Positions 6,451 through 16,136 of a stretch of 17,638 nucleotides of DNA are shown here, in pieces. The stretch is from UMGS1307 sp964523005 (GTDB lineage: Bacteria; Bacillota; Clostridia; Oscillospirales; CAG-382), in assembly GCA_964523005.1 (NCBI GenBank), contig CAZFZL010000024.1, forward strand, positions 1 through 17,638, in the 5' to 3' direction. The position numbers and the translations under genes were made by a program. Every line of letters begins with the position of its first letter. Position 1 is the first letter of the stretch. The notes under the pieces were generated by a model. The model saw only the letters and a program-made list of their open reading frames with translations. It was not told where the DNA came from and made no database searches.

Positions 6451-6861
6451 ATGACGTTCGATGAGTTTACCAAAAAGCTCGGCAGCACCGGCGAAAAGGC
6501 GTGTGAGATGCTTGAGACCGGTACAGAAAAAGCGGCTTTGCTTGCCGAGATAGCAAAATACGATGTAGCCGCGGCGCGCGAGCGTGTGACGCTTGAAAAA
6601 ATATACGCTCAGATAGGCAAGCTGTACTGCGACGGTGTTCAGCCTCAAAGGCTCGAGAGCCTGAAGCAAAAAACGAGCGATTGCCTGAAAAATATAAACG
6701 ACCTTCAAGCTAAAGCACAGCAACTCAAAAAACAGTGCGGAGGCGGCGATAAGCCGGGCAGCAAAAACGGCATTGTAGTGTGCAGAAGCTGCGGCGCGGT
6801 AAACGAAGCCGACAGCGGATTCTGCAGAGTCTGTGCGGCTAAGCTTGAGAATGAATTATAA
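6451..6861 (+). CDS. Small coiled-coil protein with C-terminal zinc ribbon, function unknown
   Basis: I do not recognise a named family. The 136-residue product begins with an acidic/basic helical region (about 1-95: FDEFTKKLGSTGEKACEMLE and on, ending DLQAKAQQLKKQ) with coiled-coil character. A Gly/Lys-rich hinge (GGGDKPGSKNG) follows. The end is a zinc ribbon, CRSCGAVNEADSGFCRVC, with cysteines at 111, 114, 125 and 128 (CxxC-x10-CxxC). There is no signal peptide or membrane helix. ATG at 6451 is preferred because GGTGGAG (6440-6446) sits just before it; an in-frame ATG at 6433 overlaps the hpf stop (ATGA) but has no ribosome site and would add six residues. Directly behind hpf and before a terminator, it shares the hpf transcript, so a ribosome- or stress-related role is possible but only inferred. 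Confidence 0.82.
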   Translation: MTFDEFTKKLGSTGEKACEMLETGTEKAALLAEIAKYDVAAARERVTLEKIYAQIGKLYCDGVQPQRLESLKQKTSDCLKNINDLQAKAQQLKKQCGGGDKPGSKNGIVVCRSCGAVNEADSGFCRVCAAKLENEL

Positions 6862-6862
6862 G

Positions 6863-6893
6863 AAAATACGGGCGGCTCGACCGCCCGTATTTT
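6863..6893 (+). terminator. Rho-independent terminator after the hpf operon
   Basis: A perfect 13-bp stem (AAAATACGGGCGG at 6863-6875 with CCGCCCGTATTTT at 6881-6893) closes the loop CTCGA. The T's form part of the stem, and A's precede it on the other arm, so it could act in both directions. It begins two bases after the stop codon and ends 21 bases before the next ATG. Confidence 0.82.
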
Positions 6894-6914
6894 ACGAAAA
6901 AACGGAGAATAATT

Positions 6915-8042
6915 ATGTATGAATTCGTCGCAACGTGTATGTTCGGGCTTGAAAAGCTCGTTGGCGAGGATATTGACGCGCTCGGTTACGAGCGCACAGG
7001 CACGATAGACGGGCGCGTTTCCTTCAAAGCGCCGCTCGAAGCAGCGGCTTACGGAAATGTTTTTTTCAGATATGCCGAAAGACTGCTGATCAAGGTCGGA
7101 TCGTTTCGCGCGACGACGTTCGACGAGCTGTTCGAAGGCACGAAAAAGCTCGATTGGAGCGAATGGATCGACAGAAATGACGCATTTCCGGTGAAGGGAC
7201 ACTCTATACATTCAAAGCTTTTTTCGGTCTCCGACTGCCAAAGCATCGTGAAAAAAGCCGTTGTCAACAACCTTGGGGAAGAATATTCTATAAGCTTTTT
7301 TGAGGAAACCGGCATAAAATATCAGGTGGAGTTTCTCATACTCAACGACGAAGTGACAATGATGATAGATACGAGCGGAACCGGGCTGCATAAGCGCGGC
7401 TACCGTACTCAGGCAAACCTTGCGCCGCTCAAGGAAACGCTTTCCGCCGCTCTCGTCAGCCTTTCAAGACCGCGTGACGGTGTGATGATTCTCGACCCGA
7501 TGTGCGGCTCCGGAACGATAGCGATTGAGGCGGCAATGCTCGCCGCGGGGATGGCGCCCGGTGCAATGCGCACGTTCGCGGCTGAGGATTATCCGCAGAT
7601 ACCGGCACGCGCGTGGGCGGATGCACGCGAAAAAGCAAGAAGCGGCGTGCATAAGCCGGGCATGGAGATCGAAGGCTGGGATATAGACGCGGCGGCGGTG
7701 GAGATCGCAAAGGCGAACGCCATTCGCGCGGGCGTGGAAAATTATGTGCGCTTCGGCGTGCGTAACGTACTCGATACAAAAAAACCAACCCCCGAAACAC
7801 GCGGAACGATAATTATGAACCCACCTTATGGTGAACGCATGGGCGAGCTGTCCCAAATACACGCCTTGCTTCGGGAAATGCATACTGTTTTTGAACGTGA
7901 AATTCCTTCGTGGCAGATATATATCATTTCCTCTGATATACAGTTTGAATATTATTTCGGACGCAAAGCCGATAAGGCGCGTAAGCTTTATAACGGGATG
8001 ATCAAGTGCTATCTTTATCAATACTATAAAAAACGCCAATGA
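6915..8042 (+). CDS. THUMP-domain class I SAM-dependent RNA methyltransferase (YpsC / RlmL N-half family)
   Basis: This 375-residue enzyme has the plan of E. coli RlmL's N-terminal methyltransferase half and B. subtilis YpsC. A ferredoxin-like N-terminus (YEFVATCMFGLEKLVGEDI) is followed by a THUMP RNA-binding domain at about 45-155, the linker HKRGYR (159-164), and a Rossmann methyltransferase domain. SAM-binding motif I is DPMCGSGTIAIEAAMLA (194-210), an acidic loop GWDID lies at 254-258, and the catalytic NPPYGER lies at 302-308. The NPPY motif means it methylates an exocyclic or ring nitrogen, in this family usually N2 of guanosine in 23S rRNA. The exact site cannot be read from sequence. 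CGGAGAA (6903-6909) precedes the ATG. The gene begins 21 bases after a terminator hairpin with no room for a promoter, so it probably depends on readthrough or on a promoter inside the previous gene. Confidence 0.9.
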   Translation: MYEFVATCMFGLEKLVGEDIDALGYERTGTIDGRVSFKAPLEAAAYGNVFFRYAERLLIKVGSFRATTFDELFEGTKKLDWSEWIDRNDAFPVKGHSIHSKLFSVSDCQSIVKKAVVNNLGEEYSISFFEETGIKYQVEFLILNDEVTMMIDTSGTGLHKRGYRTQANLAPLKETLSAALVSLSRPRDGVMILDPMCGSGTIAIEAAMLAAGMAPGAMRTFAAEDYPQIPARAWADAREKARSGVHKPGMEIEGWDIDAAAVEIAKANAIRAGVENYVRFGVRNVLDTKKPTPETRGTIIMNPPYGERMGELSQIHALLREMHTVFEREIPSWQIYIISSDIQFEYYFGRKADKARKLYNGMIKCYLYQYYKKRQ

Positions 8043-8088
8043 ATGTTTGGCGCTTAAAACTTCCATTTGCCAAAAGCTGCGGCTTTTT
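8034..8088 (+). terminator. Weak terminator-like hairpins after the methyltransferase gene
   Basis: CGCCAA (8034-8039) pairs with TTGGCG (8047-8052), with the stop codon in the loop, but no T-run follows. A second small hairpin, AAAAGC (8072-8077) with GCTTTT (8082-8087) around TGCG, ends in T's. Either could give partial termination ahead of the groES promoter; neither is strong. Confidence 0.4.
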
Positions 8089-8121
8089 GTGTTAAAACTA
8101 TGTGAAATTTTTAAAAAAGTA

Positions 8122-8150
8122 TTGCTTTTTTAAGAAAAGGGATGTACAAT
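8122..8150 (+). promoter_or_regulatory. Sigma-A-type promoter for groESL
   Basis: TTGCTT (8122-8127) and TACAAT (8145-8150) are 17 bases apart. The start would be near 8157, just ahead of the CIRCE-like operator at 8162-8188, as expected for HrcA repression. The sequence around both boxes closely resembles the glgB promoter at 10232-10260. Confidence 0.68.
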
Positions 8151-8161
8151 GTACCCGTTCG

Positions 8162-8188
8162 CTGGCAATCAGCGTTCGCGAGTGCTAA
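8162..8188 (+). promoter_or_regulatory. CIRCE-like HrcA operator, left arm degenerate
   Basis: The right half-site GAGTGCTAA (8180-8188) is a perfect match to CIRCE (TTAGCACTC-N9-GAGTGCTAA). Nine bases upstream the left half-site CTGGCAATC (8162-8170) keeps 6 of 9 consensus bases. The spacing is exact and the site lies just after the predicted transcription start of groESL. This implies HrcA control, perhaps of lowered affinity. hrcA is not in the window. Confidence 0.8.
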
Positions 8189-8220
8189 TAACAAAGTTAA
8201 AAATCAAAAAATACACATAG

Positions 8221-10166
<1,946 letters not shown>

Positions 10167-10184
10167 TCCGTTAAAAAATAGTGC

Positions 10185-10221
10185 AATATCCGGAGCGGAT
10201 TGCCGCTCCGGATATTTTTTT
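10185..10221 (+). terminator. Strong rho-independent terminator after groEL
   Basis: A perfect 14-bp stem (AATATCCGGAGCGG at 10185-10198 with CCGCTCCGGATATT at 10203-10216) closes an ATTG loop and runs into a T-tract ending at 10221. It cleanly separates groESL from the glg operon, whose promoter begins 11 bases later. Confidence 0.93.
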
Positions 10222-10231
10222 GCCTGTACTA

Positions 10232-10260
10232 TTGCTTTTTAGGTCATGATAATGTATAAT
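10232..10260 (+). promoter_or_regulatory. Sigma-A-type promoter for the glgBCDAP operon
   Basis: TTGCTT (10232-10237) and a perfect TATAAT (10255-10260) are 17 bases apart. Transcription would start near 10267, leaving a leader of about 34 bases to the glgB GTG. It shares the ten bases ATTGCTTTTT and the ATG before the -10 with the groES promoter. No operator palindrome is evident. Confidence 0.78.
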
Positions 10261-10299
10261 AATGCTGTATAAGAATAAGCAATGAACGGGGCAAAGTAA

Positions 10300-12246
10300 G
10301 TGAGCGACAACTATGCCGAGTATCTGTTCTGTCAAGGTACGAACGTCCGGGCGTATGAATACCTCGGCGCGCACCGGCAGAAGGACGGAAGCTATACATT
10401 CAGAGTTTGGGCGCCAAACGCCGATACTGTATATCTTTGCGGCGATTTTTGCGATTGGGAAAACGGAATACCCATGTCAAGAGACGAAAAAAGCGAAGTA
10501 TGGGAATATTCAGACAGTCTTTCCGGCGTTAATACGTTCACAAGATATAAATATATAATTGAGCGAAACGGGAAGAGAACATATAAATCCGACCCGTTTG
10601 CTTTTATGTCGGAGACGAACGAAAAAACCGCGTCCCTGCTTTTTGAGCTTGACGGGTACGAATGGAATGACGCGGATTATCTCGAAAATCGCAAGCGCCT
10701 TTCCGAACACCTGACCTCGTATACATATATACCCGAGCCGGTCAATATATACGAAATACATCTTGGCTCGTGGGACAGAAACCTTGACGGCAGCTATCTG
10801 ACGTATCTGCAAAGCGCAGAGCGGGTCATCCCGTATGTAAAAAAAATGGGCTACACTCATATAGAACTGCTCCCGGTGACTGAGTATCCGTACGACGGCT
10901 CGTGGGGCTATCAGTGCTGCGGCTACTTTGCGCCTACGTCACGTTATGGCACGCCGCACGAATTCATGCATTTCATCGACGAGTGCCATGCCGAAAACAT
11001 AGGCGTTATACTCGATTGGGTACCTGCTCATTTTCCGAAGGACGAGCATGGACTGTTCGAATTCGACGGCGGCAGACTGTATGAATATCAAGGCGACGAC
11101 CGTGCCGAGCATAAGGTATGGGGCACGCGTTATTTCGATCTCGGCAGACCGGCAGTACAGTCGTTCCTGATTTCCTGCGCTGTGTTCTGGTGCGAAAAAT
11201 ACCATATCGACGGGCTGCGTTCCGACGCCGTCGCGTCAATGCTCTATCTCGATTACGACCGCGAACCGGGCGAATGGTTTCCAAACCCGGACGGAAGCAA
11301 TACGAACATACAGGGTGTAGAGTTTATAAAGAAGCTCAACAGCAGCTTGAATGCCTATTACCCGGACGTGCTCCGCATCGCAGAGGAATCCACCTCGTTC
11401 CCTCGCGTCACCGAAAGCCCGGAGAACGGCGGACTTGGGTTTCATATGAAATGGAACATGGGCTGGATGAACGACACGCTCACTTATATGGGAGCGGATA
11501 GCATAAACCGCAAATATATGCACGACCGGATGACGTTTTCGCTCATGTACACTTTCGGCGAGCGATATGTGCTTCCGATATCGCACGATGAAGTCGTGCA
11601 CGGGAAAAAATCACTGCTTGACAAAATGTTCGGTAACTATGACGGTAAATTCAGCTCGCTGCGTGCATATATGACTTATATGATGACTCATCCCGGAAAA
11701 AAGCTGCTGTTCATGGGCTGCGAATACGGACAGTTTTCGGAATGGGACGAGAAGAAGGCGCTCGAATGGTTCATGCTCGACTACGAACGCCATCGTCAGC
11801 TTCATGAATTTTGTGAAGCGCTCAATCATTTCTATCTTTCCGAAAAGTCTCTTTGGGAATGCGATGGTTCGTGGGACGGCTTCGAATGGCTCGAAGTCAA
11901 CGATGCTGATGACAGCGTGCTTATATACAAACGATTGGCTGAGGACGGCAGCTCACTTGTGATAGTTTTGAATTTTACACCGGTAAAACGTCCTGATTTC
12001 TGGGCTAATGTGGGTACGCCGGGAATATATGAGGAAGTACTTAACAGTGACGACATCGTATTCGGCGGCACCGGTGTGCTGAATCCTTCCGCTCACGCGT
12101 CGCGCGAAGCCGGCGGAAAGAATTATATTGTTATGGATATGATGCCGCTCGGCGCGTCTGTATGGCGTAAGACCGGTGAGCTGCCGAAGATAACGGCGCC
12201 TGTAAAAAAGAAAATACGGCTATTCGGAAGAAAAGACGGCCGATAA
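10300..12246 (+). CDS. glgB: 1,4-alpha-glucan branching enzyme GlgB
   Basis: GlgB cuts alpha-1,4 chains and re-joins them as alpha-1,6 branches during glycogen synthesis. The 648 residues show a CBM48 carbohydrate-binding domain at about 20-105 (YLGAHRQKDGSYTFRVWAPN and on) and a GH13_9 catalytic barrel. Visible motifs are LLPVTEYPYDGSWGYQ (190-205), DWVPAHFPKDEHGL (239-252), DGLRSDAVASMLYLDY (304-319) with the nucleophile Asp309, IAEEST (360-365) with the acid Glu362, and SHDEVVHGK (428-436) with Asp430. The all-beta C-terminal domain follows. In the nucleophile motif Ser308 replaces the commoner Val. The start is GTG at 10300, directly after an in-frame TAA, with GGGG (10288-10291) as a weak ribosome site. 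It is the first gene of the operon, as in B. subtilis glgBCDAP. Confidence 0.97.
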   Translation: MSDNYAEYLFCQGTNVRAYEYLGAHRQKDGSYTFRVWAPNADTVYLCGDFCDWENGIPMSRDEKSEVWEYSDSLSGVNTFTRYKYIIERNGKRTYKSDPFAFMSETNEKTASLLFELDGYEWNDADYLENRKRLSEHLTSYTYIPEPVNIYEIHLGSWDRNLDGSYLTYLQSAERVIPYVKKMGYTHIELLPVTEYPYDGSWGYQCCGYFAPTSRYGTPHEFMHFIDECHAENIGVILDWVPAHFPKDEHGLFEFDGGRLYEYQGDDRAEHKVWGTRYFDLGRPAVQSFLISCAVFWCEKYHIDGLRSDAVASMLYLDYDREPGEWFPNPDGSNTNIQGVEFIKKLNSSLNAYYPDVLRIAEESTSFPRVTESPENGGLGFHMKWNMGWMNDTLTYMGADSINRKYMHDRMTFSLMYTFGERYVLPISHDEVVHGKKSLLDKMFGNYDGKFSSLRAYMTYMMTHPGKKLLFMGCEYGQFSEWDEKKALEWFMLDYERHRQLHEFCEALNHFYLSEKSLWECDGSWDGFEWLEVNDADDSVLIYKRLAEDGSSLVIVLNFTPVKRPDFWANVGTPGIYEEVLNSDDIVFGGTGVLNPSAHASREAGGKNYIVMDMMPLGASVWRKTGELPKITAPVKKKIRLFGRKDGR

Positions 12247-12300
12247 ATATACATTGAGGGCTTGCGCTGCTGCGTGCGCCCGGGAAGGTTGTGACGGGAA

Positions 12301-13503
12301 ATGAGGAGAAAAGAATGTATTGCGATGCTGCTTGCCGGTGGTCAGGGCAGCAGACTTCACCTGCTGACGGAATTCATGGCGAAGCCTGCCGTGCCGTTTG
12401 GCGGAAAGTACAGGATAATCGATTTTCCGCTTTCAAACTGTGTAAACTCAGGTATTGATACAGTCGGTGTTCTGACACAGTACCAGCCGCTTGTGCTCAA
12501 TGAATACATAGGCAACGGTCAGCCGTGGGACCTCGACAGAAACTACGGCGGCGTGATGATATTGCCCCCTTATCAGGCATCAAAGGGCGCGGACTGGTAT
12601 AAGGGCACGGCAAATGCGATATATCAGAACCTCAACTTTATTAATCAATACGATCCCGAATATGTTCTCATCCTTTCCGGCGACCATATATATAAAATGG
12701 ATTACAACGCCATGCTCGCCTTTCACAAGGAAAGAAACGCAGACTGCACCATCGCCGTCATAGATGTTCCGCTTGCGGAAGCGTCGCGGTTCGGAATAAT
12801 CAGAACAAACGACGACAACTCTATCTGCGAATTTCAGGAGAAGCCAAAGGTGCCGCGATCAACGAAGGCATCAATGGGCATATACATATTCAACAAGGAT
12901 AAGCTTGAAAAATACCTCAACGCCGACGAGGCAGACCCTAAGTCAGACAACGATTTCGGCAAAAACGTCATACCGGCGATGTTCAACGCCGGCGAGCGTA
13001 TGTTTGCATATCTGTTCGACGGATATTGGAAAGATGTCGGAACACTTACATCTCTTTGGGAAGCAAATATGGACCTGCTCGGCGATCCGCCGGCGTTTGA
13101 ACTGGACGGCAAAGGAAATAAAATATATCTGAAAAACACCGCGGAGCCTCCGCACTACGTCGGAATGAACGCGAGGATCGAAAATTCTATCGTAACCGAG
13201 GGCTGCGAAGTATACGGAACGGTCATCAACTCGGTGCTGTCAAGCGGCGTGATCGTTGAGAGGGACGCCATCGTACGCGACAGCGTGATAATGCGCGAAT
13301 GCGCAATAGGAACGGGAGCCGCCGTCGATTACAGCATTCTCGATAAGAATGTAACGGTTTTATCAAACGCAACCGTAGGCTGCGAGAAAGCTAAAGCGGA
13401 CGGAATAACACTCGTCGCCCGGAACGTCACGATACCGGCGGGGAGTGTAATACCAGCCGGCACTATGGTCGATTCAGAGTATCTCGAAAAACTCAGCGTA
13501 TAG
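12301..13503 (+). CDS. glgC: Glucose-1-phosphate adenylyltransferase, catalytic subunit GlgC
   Basis: GlgC makes ADP-glucose and pyrophosphate from ATP and glucose-1-phosphate, the committed step of glycogen synthesis. All catalytic signatures are intact in 400 residues: the nucleotide loop [10 protein letters not shown] (10-19), [20 protein letters not shown] (27-46), [13 protein letters not shown] (98-110), [11 protein letters not shown] (125-135) with the metal-binding Asp128, FQEKP (178-182), and YWKDVGT (242-248). The C-terminal third is the left-handed beta-helix (repeats around 290-390, [20 protein letters not shown] and on). The ATG at 12301 gives the usual [14 protein letters not shown] start; its ribosome site is poor. 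A 54-base gap follows glgB with no clear terminator. Firmicutes GlgC works with GlgD, encoded next. Confidence 0.98.
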   Translation: MRRKECIAMLLAGGQGSRLHLLTEFMAKPAVPFGGKYRIIDFPLSNCVNSGIDTVGVLTQYQPLVLNEYIGNGQPWDLDRNYGGVMILPPYQASKGADWYKGTANAIYQNLNFINQYDPEYVLILSGDHIYKMDYNAMLAFHKERNADCTIAVIDVPLAEASRFGIIRTNDDNSICEFQEKPKVPRSTKASMGIYIFNKDKLEKYLNADEADPKSDNDFGKNVIPAMFNAGERMFAYLFDGYWKDVGTLTSLWEANMDLLGDPPAFELDGKGNKIYLKNTAEPPHYVGMNARIENSIVTEGCEVYGTVINSVLSSGVIVERDAIVRDSVIMRECAIGTGAAVDYSILDKNVTVLSNATVGCEKAKADGITLVARNVTIPAGSVIPAGTMVDSEYLEKLSV

Positions 13504-13514
13504 GAGGCTTAATA

Positions 13515-14645
13515 ATGTCTACTGCCGGTATTATATTTTCTAATATACATGATAAAAGCGTGCCTGAACTGACAAGACAGCGCACAATGGGCTCAGTACC
13601 GTTCGGATGCAGATACAGACTTATCGATTTTTCGCTTTCGAATATGGTCAATTCGGGCATAACTAACATAGGCATTATTGCCCATTATAATTATCAATCG
13701 CTCATGGATCACATCGGAACAGGAAAGGACTGGGATCTCGCGCGCCGTTCCGGAGGTATCAGGATACTTCCGCCGTATATCACTGCGTTTTCCGAAATTG
13801 ATACCAATCACTACACTCACAGGCTTGAGGCGGTCCGCGGTATATTTACCTTCATAAAAAATATGACTGATGAATACATCGTTTTCTGCGACTGCGACGC
13901 AATATGCAACATGGATCTTTCCGAAATCATAAACACACATATCAAGAGCGGAGCCGATATGACTATGGCGGTCAAGAATGTCTTCGTCACGGGAAACGAA
14001 AATTCTGACCTTACGATTACGAAAAGTGACGCTGAAGGCAGGCTGACCCAGATACGGATGTCCGATGTCGCCGACAACGGCTTTTATGACGTTGCGCTCA
14101 ACGTAAATGTCTTCACGCGGCAGTATCTCATCGGGCTCATTTTAGATTCGATTGCACGTAACTTCAGGAGCTTCCGCAACGAACTCATCCCCAGCAGGCT
14201 GAAAAGCGACGTGATACGTACATACAGATACGACGGATATTTCGCGACGATAGGCTCAATGCGCGATTATTTCGTGTGCAGCATGGACCTGCTCAACGCC
14301 GATGTGCGGCATGCGCTGTTCAATGTGGAGCAGCGGCCTGTCTTCACAAAGGTCAGAAACTCAACCCCAACATATTACGCGCCGGGCTCGAAAGCGTGCG
14401 TCTCGCTTATTGCAGACGGCTGTCATATAGAAGGAACGGTCGAAAATTCGATACTCTTCAGAGGCGTAAGAATCAACAAGGGCGCTGTCGTCAAAAACAG
14501 TATACTGATGCAGGATACGATTTGCGGTGACGGCAGCTTTTTGAACTGTCTTATAACCGACAAAAACGTTGTAATACGCGACGGGCGTATGCTGTCAGGA
14601 CACGAAACGAGACCGTTCTTCATAGAAAAGAACGCGATGATCTGA
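13515..14645 (+). CDS. glgD: GlgD, non-catalytic subunit of ADP-glucose pyrophosphorylase
   Basis: GlgD is a GlgC paralogue that in Firmicutes forms a mixed enzyme with GlgC and raises its activity; by itself it is inactive or nearly so. The 376 residues align with GlgC over the fold (VPFGCRYRLIDFSLSNMVNS at 28-47, IGTGKDWDLARRSGGIRILP at 67-86). The catalytic parts have gone: the glycine-rich loop GGQGSRL is replaced by SNIHDKSVPELT (9-20), GDHIYKMD has become DCDAICNMD (126-134), and YWKDVGT has become YFATIGS (242-248). The beta-helix C-terminus is kept (IEGTVENSILFRGVRINKGA and on). AGGAGG (13502-13507) overlaps the glgC stop and lies seven bases before the ATG, so glgC and glgD are tightly coupled. 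Confidence 0.96.
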   Translation: MSTAGIIFSNIHDKSVPELTRQRTMGSVPFGCRYRLIDFSLSNMVNSGITNIGIIAHYNYQSLMDHIGTGKDWDLARRSGGIRILPPYITAFSEIDTNHYTHRLEAVRGIFTFIKNMTDEYIVFCDCDAICNMDLSEIINTHIKSGADMTMAVKNVFVTGNENSDLTITKSDAEGRLTQIRMSDVADNGFYDVALNVNVFTRQYLIGLILDSIARNFRSFRNELIPSRLKSDVIRTYRYDGYFATIGSMRDYFVCSMDLLNADVRHALFNVEQRPVFTKVRNSTPTYYAPGSKACVSLIADGCHIEGTVENSILFRGVRINKGAVVKNSILMQDTICGDGSFLNCLITDKNVVIRDGRMLSGHETRPFFIEKNAMI

Positions 14646-14662
14646 TTTTAGAGGTGCTGCTG

Positions 14663-16087
14663 ATGGAACGAAAAAAAATACTCTACGTTGCAAGCGAGGC
14701 GCTTCCGTTCGCTTCTTCCGGCGGACTCGGCGACGTTATAGGCTCGCTGCCGAAGGCACTCGTGCGTGAAATGAATGAGCGCTCGGATATAAGAGTTGTA
14801 ATTCCGCTTTACAAATCAATCAAGGACGAATATCGCAGACAAATGACCCATATCGCAAGCATTAACGTACCGCTCGCGTGGCGTAACCAATACTGCGGAA
14901 TATTCAGCCTTACAAGAGACGGCGTAACATTTTATTTTATAGATAACGAGTTCTATTTTGCCCGTGATTCACTCTATGGAAGCTTCGACGACGGTGAACG
15001 CTTCGCGTTTTTCTGCAAGGCAGTCATGGAAATACTTCCGCATATCGATTTCTTCCCAGATGTGCTTCACGCACATGATTGGCAGAGTGCGCTGTCTGTA
15101 ATATATCTCAAGAGAAAATATTGCTATGATAGCCGTTACGCAAAAATAAAAGCGGTCTTTACAATACACAACATCGAGTATCAAGGCATATACGGCTTTG
15201 AGATACTCGGAGATGTCTTCGACCTGACACAGTTTGACCGCGAGATAGTCGAATACGCCGGAGTTATCAACCTTATGAAGGGAGCTATACTCTGTGCCGA
15301 CAAGGTCACGACAGTGTCGCCGCGTTATGCGCAGGAAATACTCACAGACACGTATTCACACGGTCTGCATTATGTGCTCTCGCTATACAGCAAAAAGCTT
15401 TGCGGAATACTCAACGGCATCGATACCGATTATTACGATCCGCACACCGACCCGGATGTGCCGGTCAATTATACGTGGCGCTCATGCGGACGAAAAAAGG
15501 AAAACAAGCAGATCCTCCAGCGTCGGCTCGGACTTCCCGAGCGCGATGTACCTATGATCGCCATCATATCGAGACTCACCAATCACAAGGGGCTTGACCT
15601 CGTGACGTGGGCTGCCGGGAAGCTGCTCGCCAACGATGTGCAGCTCGTCGTGCTCGGAACGGGCGATTACCACTTTGAACAGTACTTTGCAAACCTTGCG
15701 AACCAATATTCCGACAAGGTGTCTGTTACACTGCGCTTCGACAAACCGCTTTCAAAACTCATATATGCATCGTCAGATATGTTTCTTATGCCGTCCAAAA
15801 GCGAGCCGTGCGGACTTTCACAGATGATAGCTTCACGCTACGGCGCTGTTCCGATCGTCAGGCAGGCGGGCGGACTTTTCGACACGATCCACGAAGACGA
15901 CAATGGCTTTACGTTTTATGAGTATAATGGCGGCGAAATGCTTTACGCCGTAAACCGTGCACTCGGATATTACTCTGACGCTGAAAAATGGAGCAGGCTT
16001 ATCATACGGGTGATGAAAAAAGATTTTTCATGGGACGTAAGCGCAAAAAAATATATCGAGCTGTACGACGGGATCATTTCCGAATGA
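14663..16087 (+). CDS. glgA: Glycogen synthase GlgA (ADP-glucose, GT5)
   Basis: GlgA extends alpha-1,4-glucan chains from ADP-glucose. The 474 residues have the GT-B fold of family GT5. Visible features are the start KILYVASEALPFASSGGLGD (5-24), LHAHDWQSAL (135-144) with His138, TVSPRYAQEI (217-226), NGIDTDYYDP (251-260), SRLTNHKGLD (303-312) with Arg304 and Lys309, and SEPCGLSQ (380-387) with Glu381, then RQAGGLFDTI (400-409). The N-terminal KxGGL motif has lost its lysine: it reads SSGGL, with Ser18 in place of the ADP-glucose-binding Lys. The start is ATG at 14663; AGAGGTG (14650-14656) lies six bases ahead and itself covers a possible in-frame GTG at 14654. The gap after glgD is 17 bases. 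Confidence 0.97.
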   Translation: MERKKILYVASEALPFASSGGLGDVIGSLPKALVREMNERSDIRVVIPLYKSIKDEYRRQMTHIASINVPLAWRNQYCGIFSLTRDGVTFYFIDNEFYFARDSLYGSFDDGERFAFFCKAVMEILPHIDFFPDVLHAHDWQSALSVIYLKRKYCYDSRYAKIKAVFTIHNIEYQGIYGFEILGDVFDLTQFDREIVEYAGVINLMKGAILCADKVTTVSPRYAQEILTDTYSHGLHYVLSLYSKKLCGILNGIDTDYYDPHTDPDVPVNYTWRSCGRKKENKQILQRRLGLPERDVPMIAIISRLTNHKGLDLVTWAAGKLLANDVQLVVLGTGDYHFEQYFANLANQYSDKVSVTLRFDKPLSKLIYASSDMFLMPSKSEPCGLSQMIASRYGAVPIVRQAGGLFDTIHEDDNGFTFYEYNGGEMLYAVNRALGYYSDAEKWSRLIIRVMKKDFSWDVSAKKYIELYDGIISE

Positions 16088-16136
16088 TAAAACAGTACAA
16101 AAATCGACCTCGGCTTAACGGAAGGATTTTTCATAG

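Noticed and set aside
7464..8066. 200-codon open frame antisense to the methyltransferase
   Set aside because: Shadow of the coding strand; no motif or ribosome site.
12247..12300. GC-rich patch between glgB and glgC as a terminator or attenuator
   Set aside because: GCGC and GGGC/GCCC bits can pair only with asymmetric loops and no T-run follows; the operon continues.
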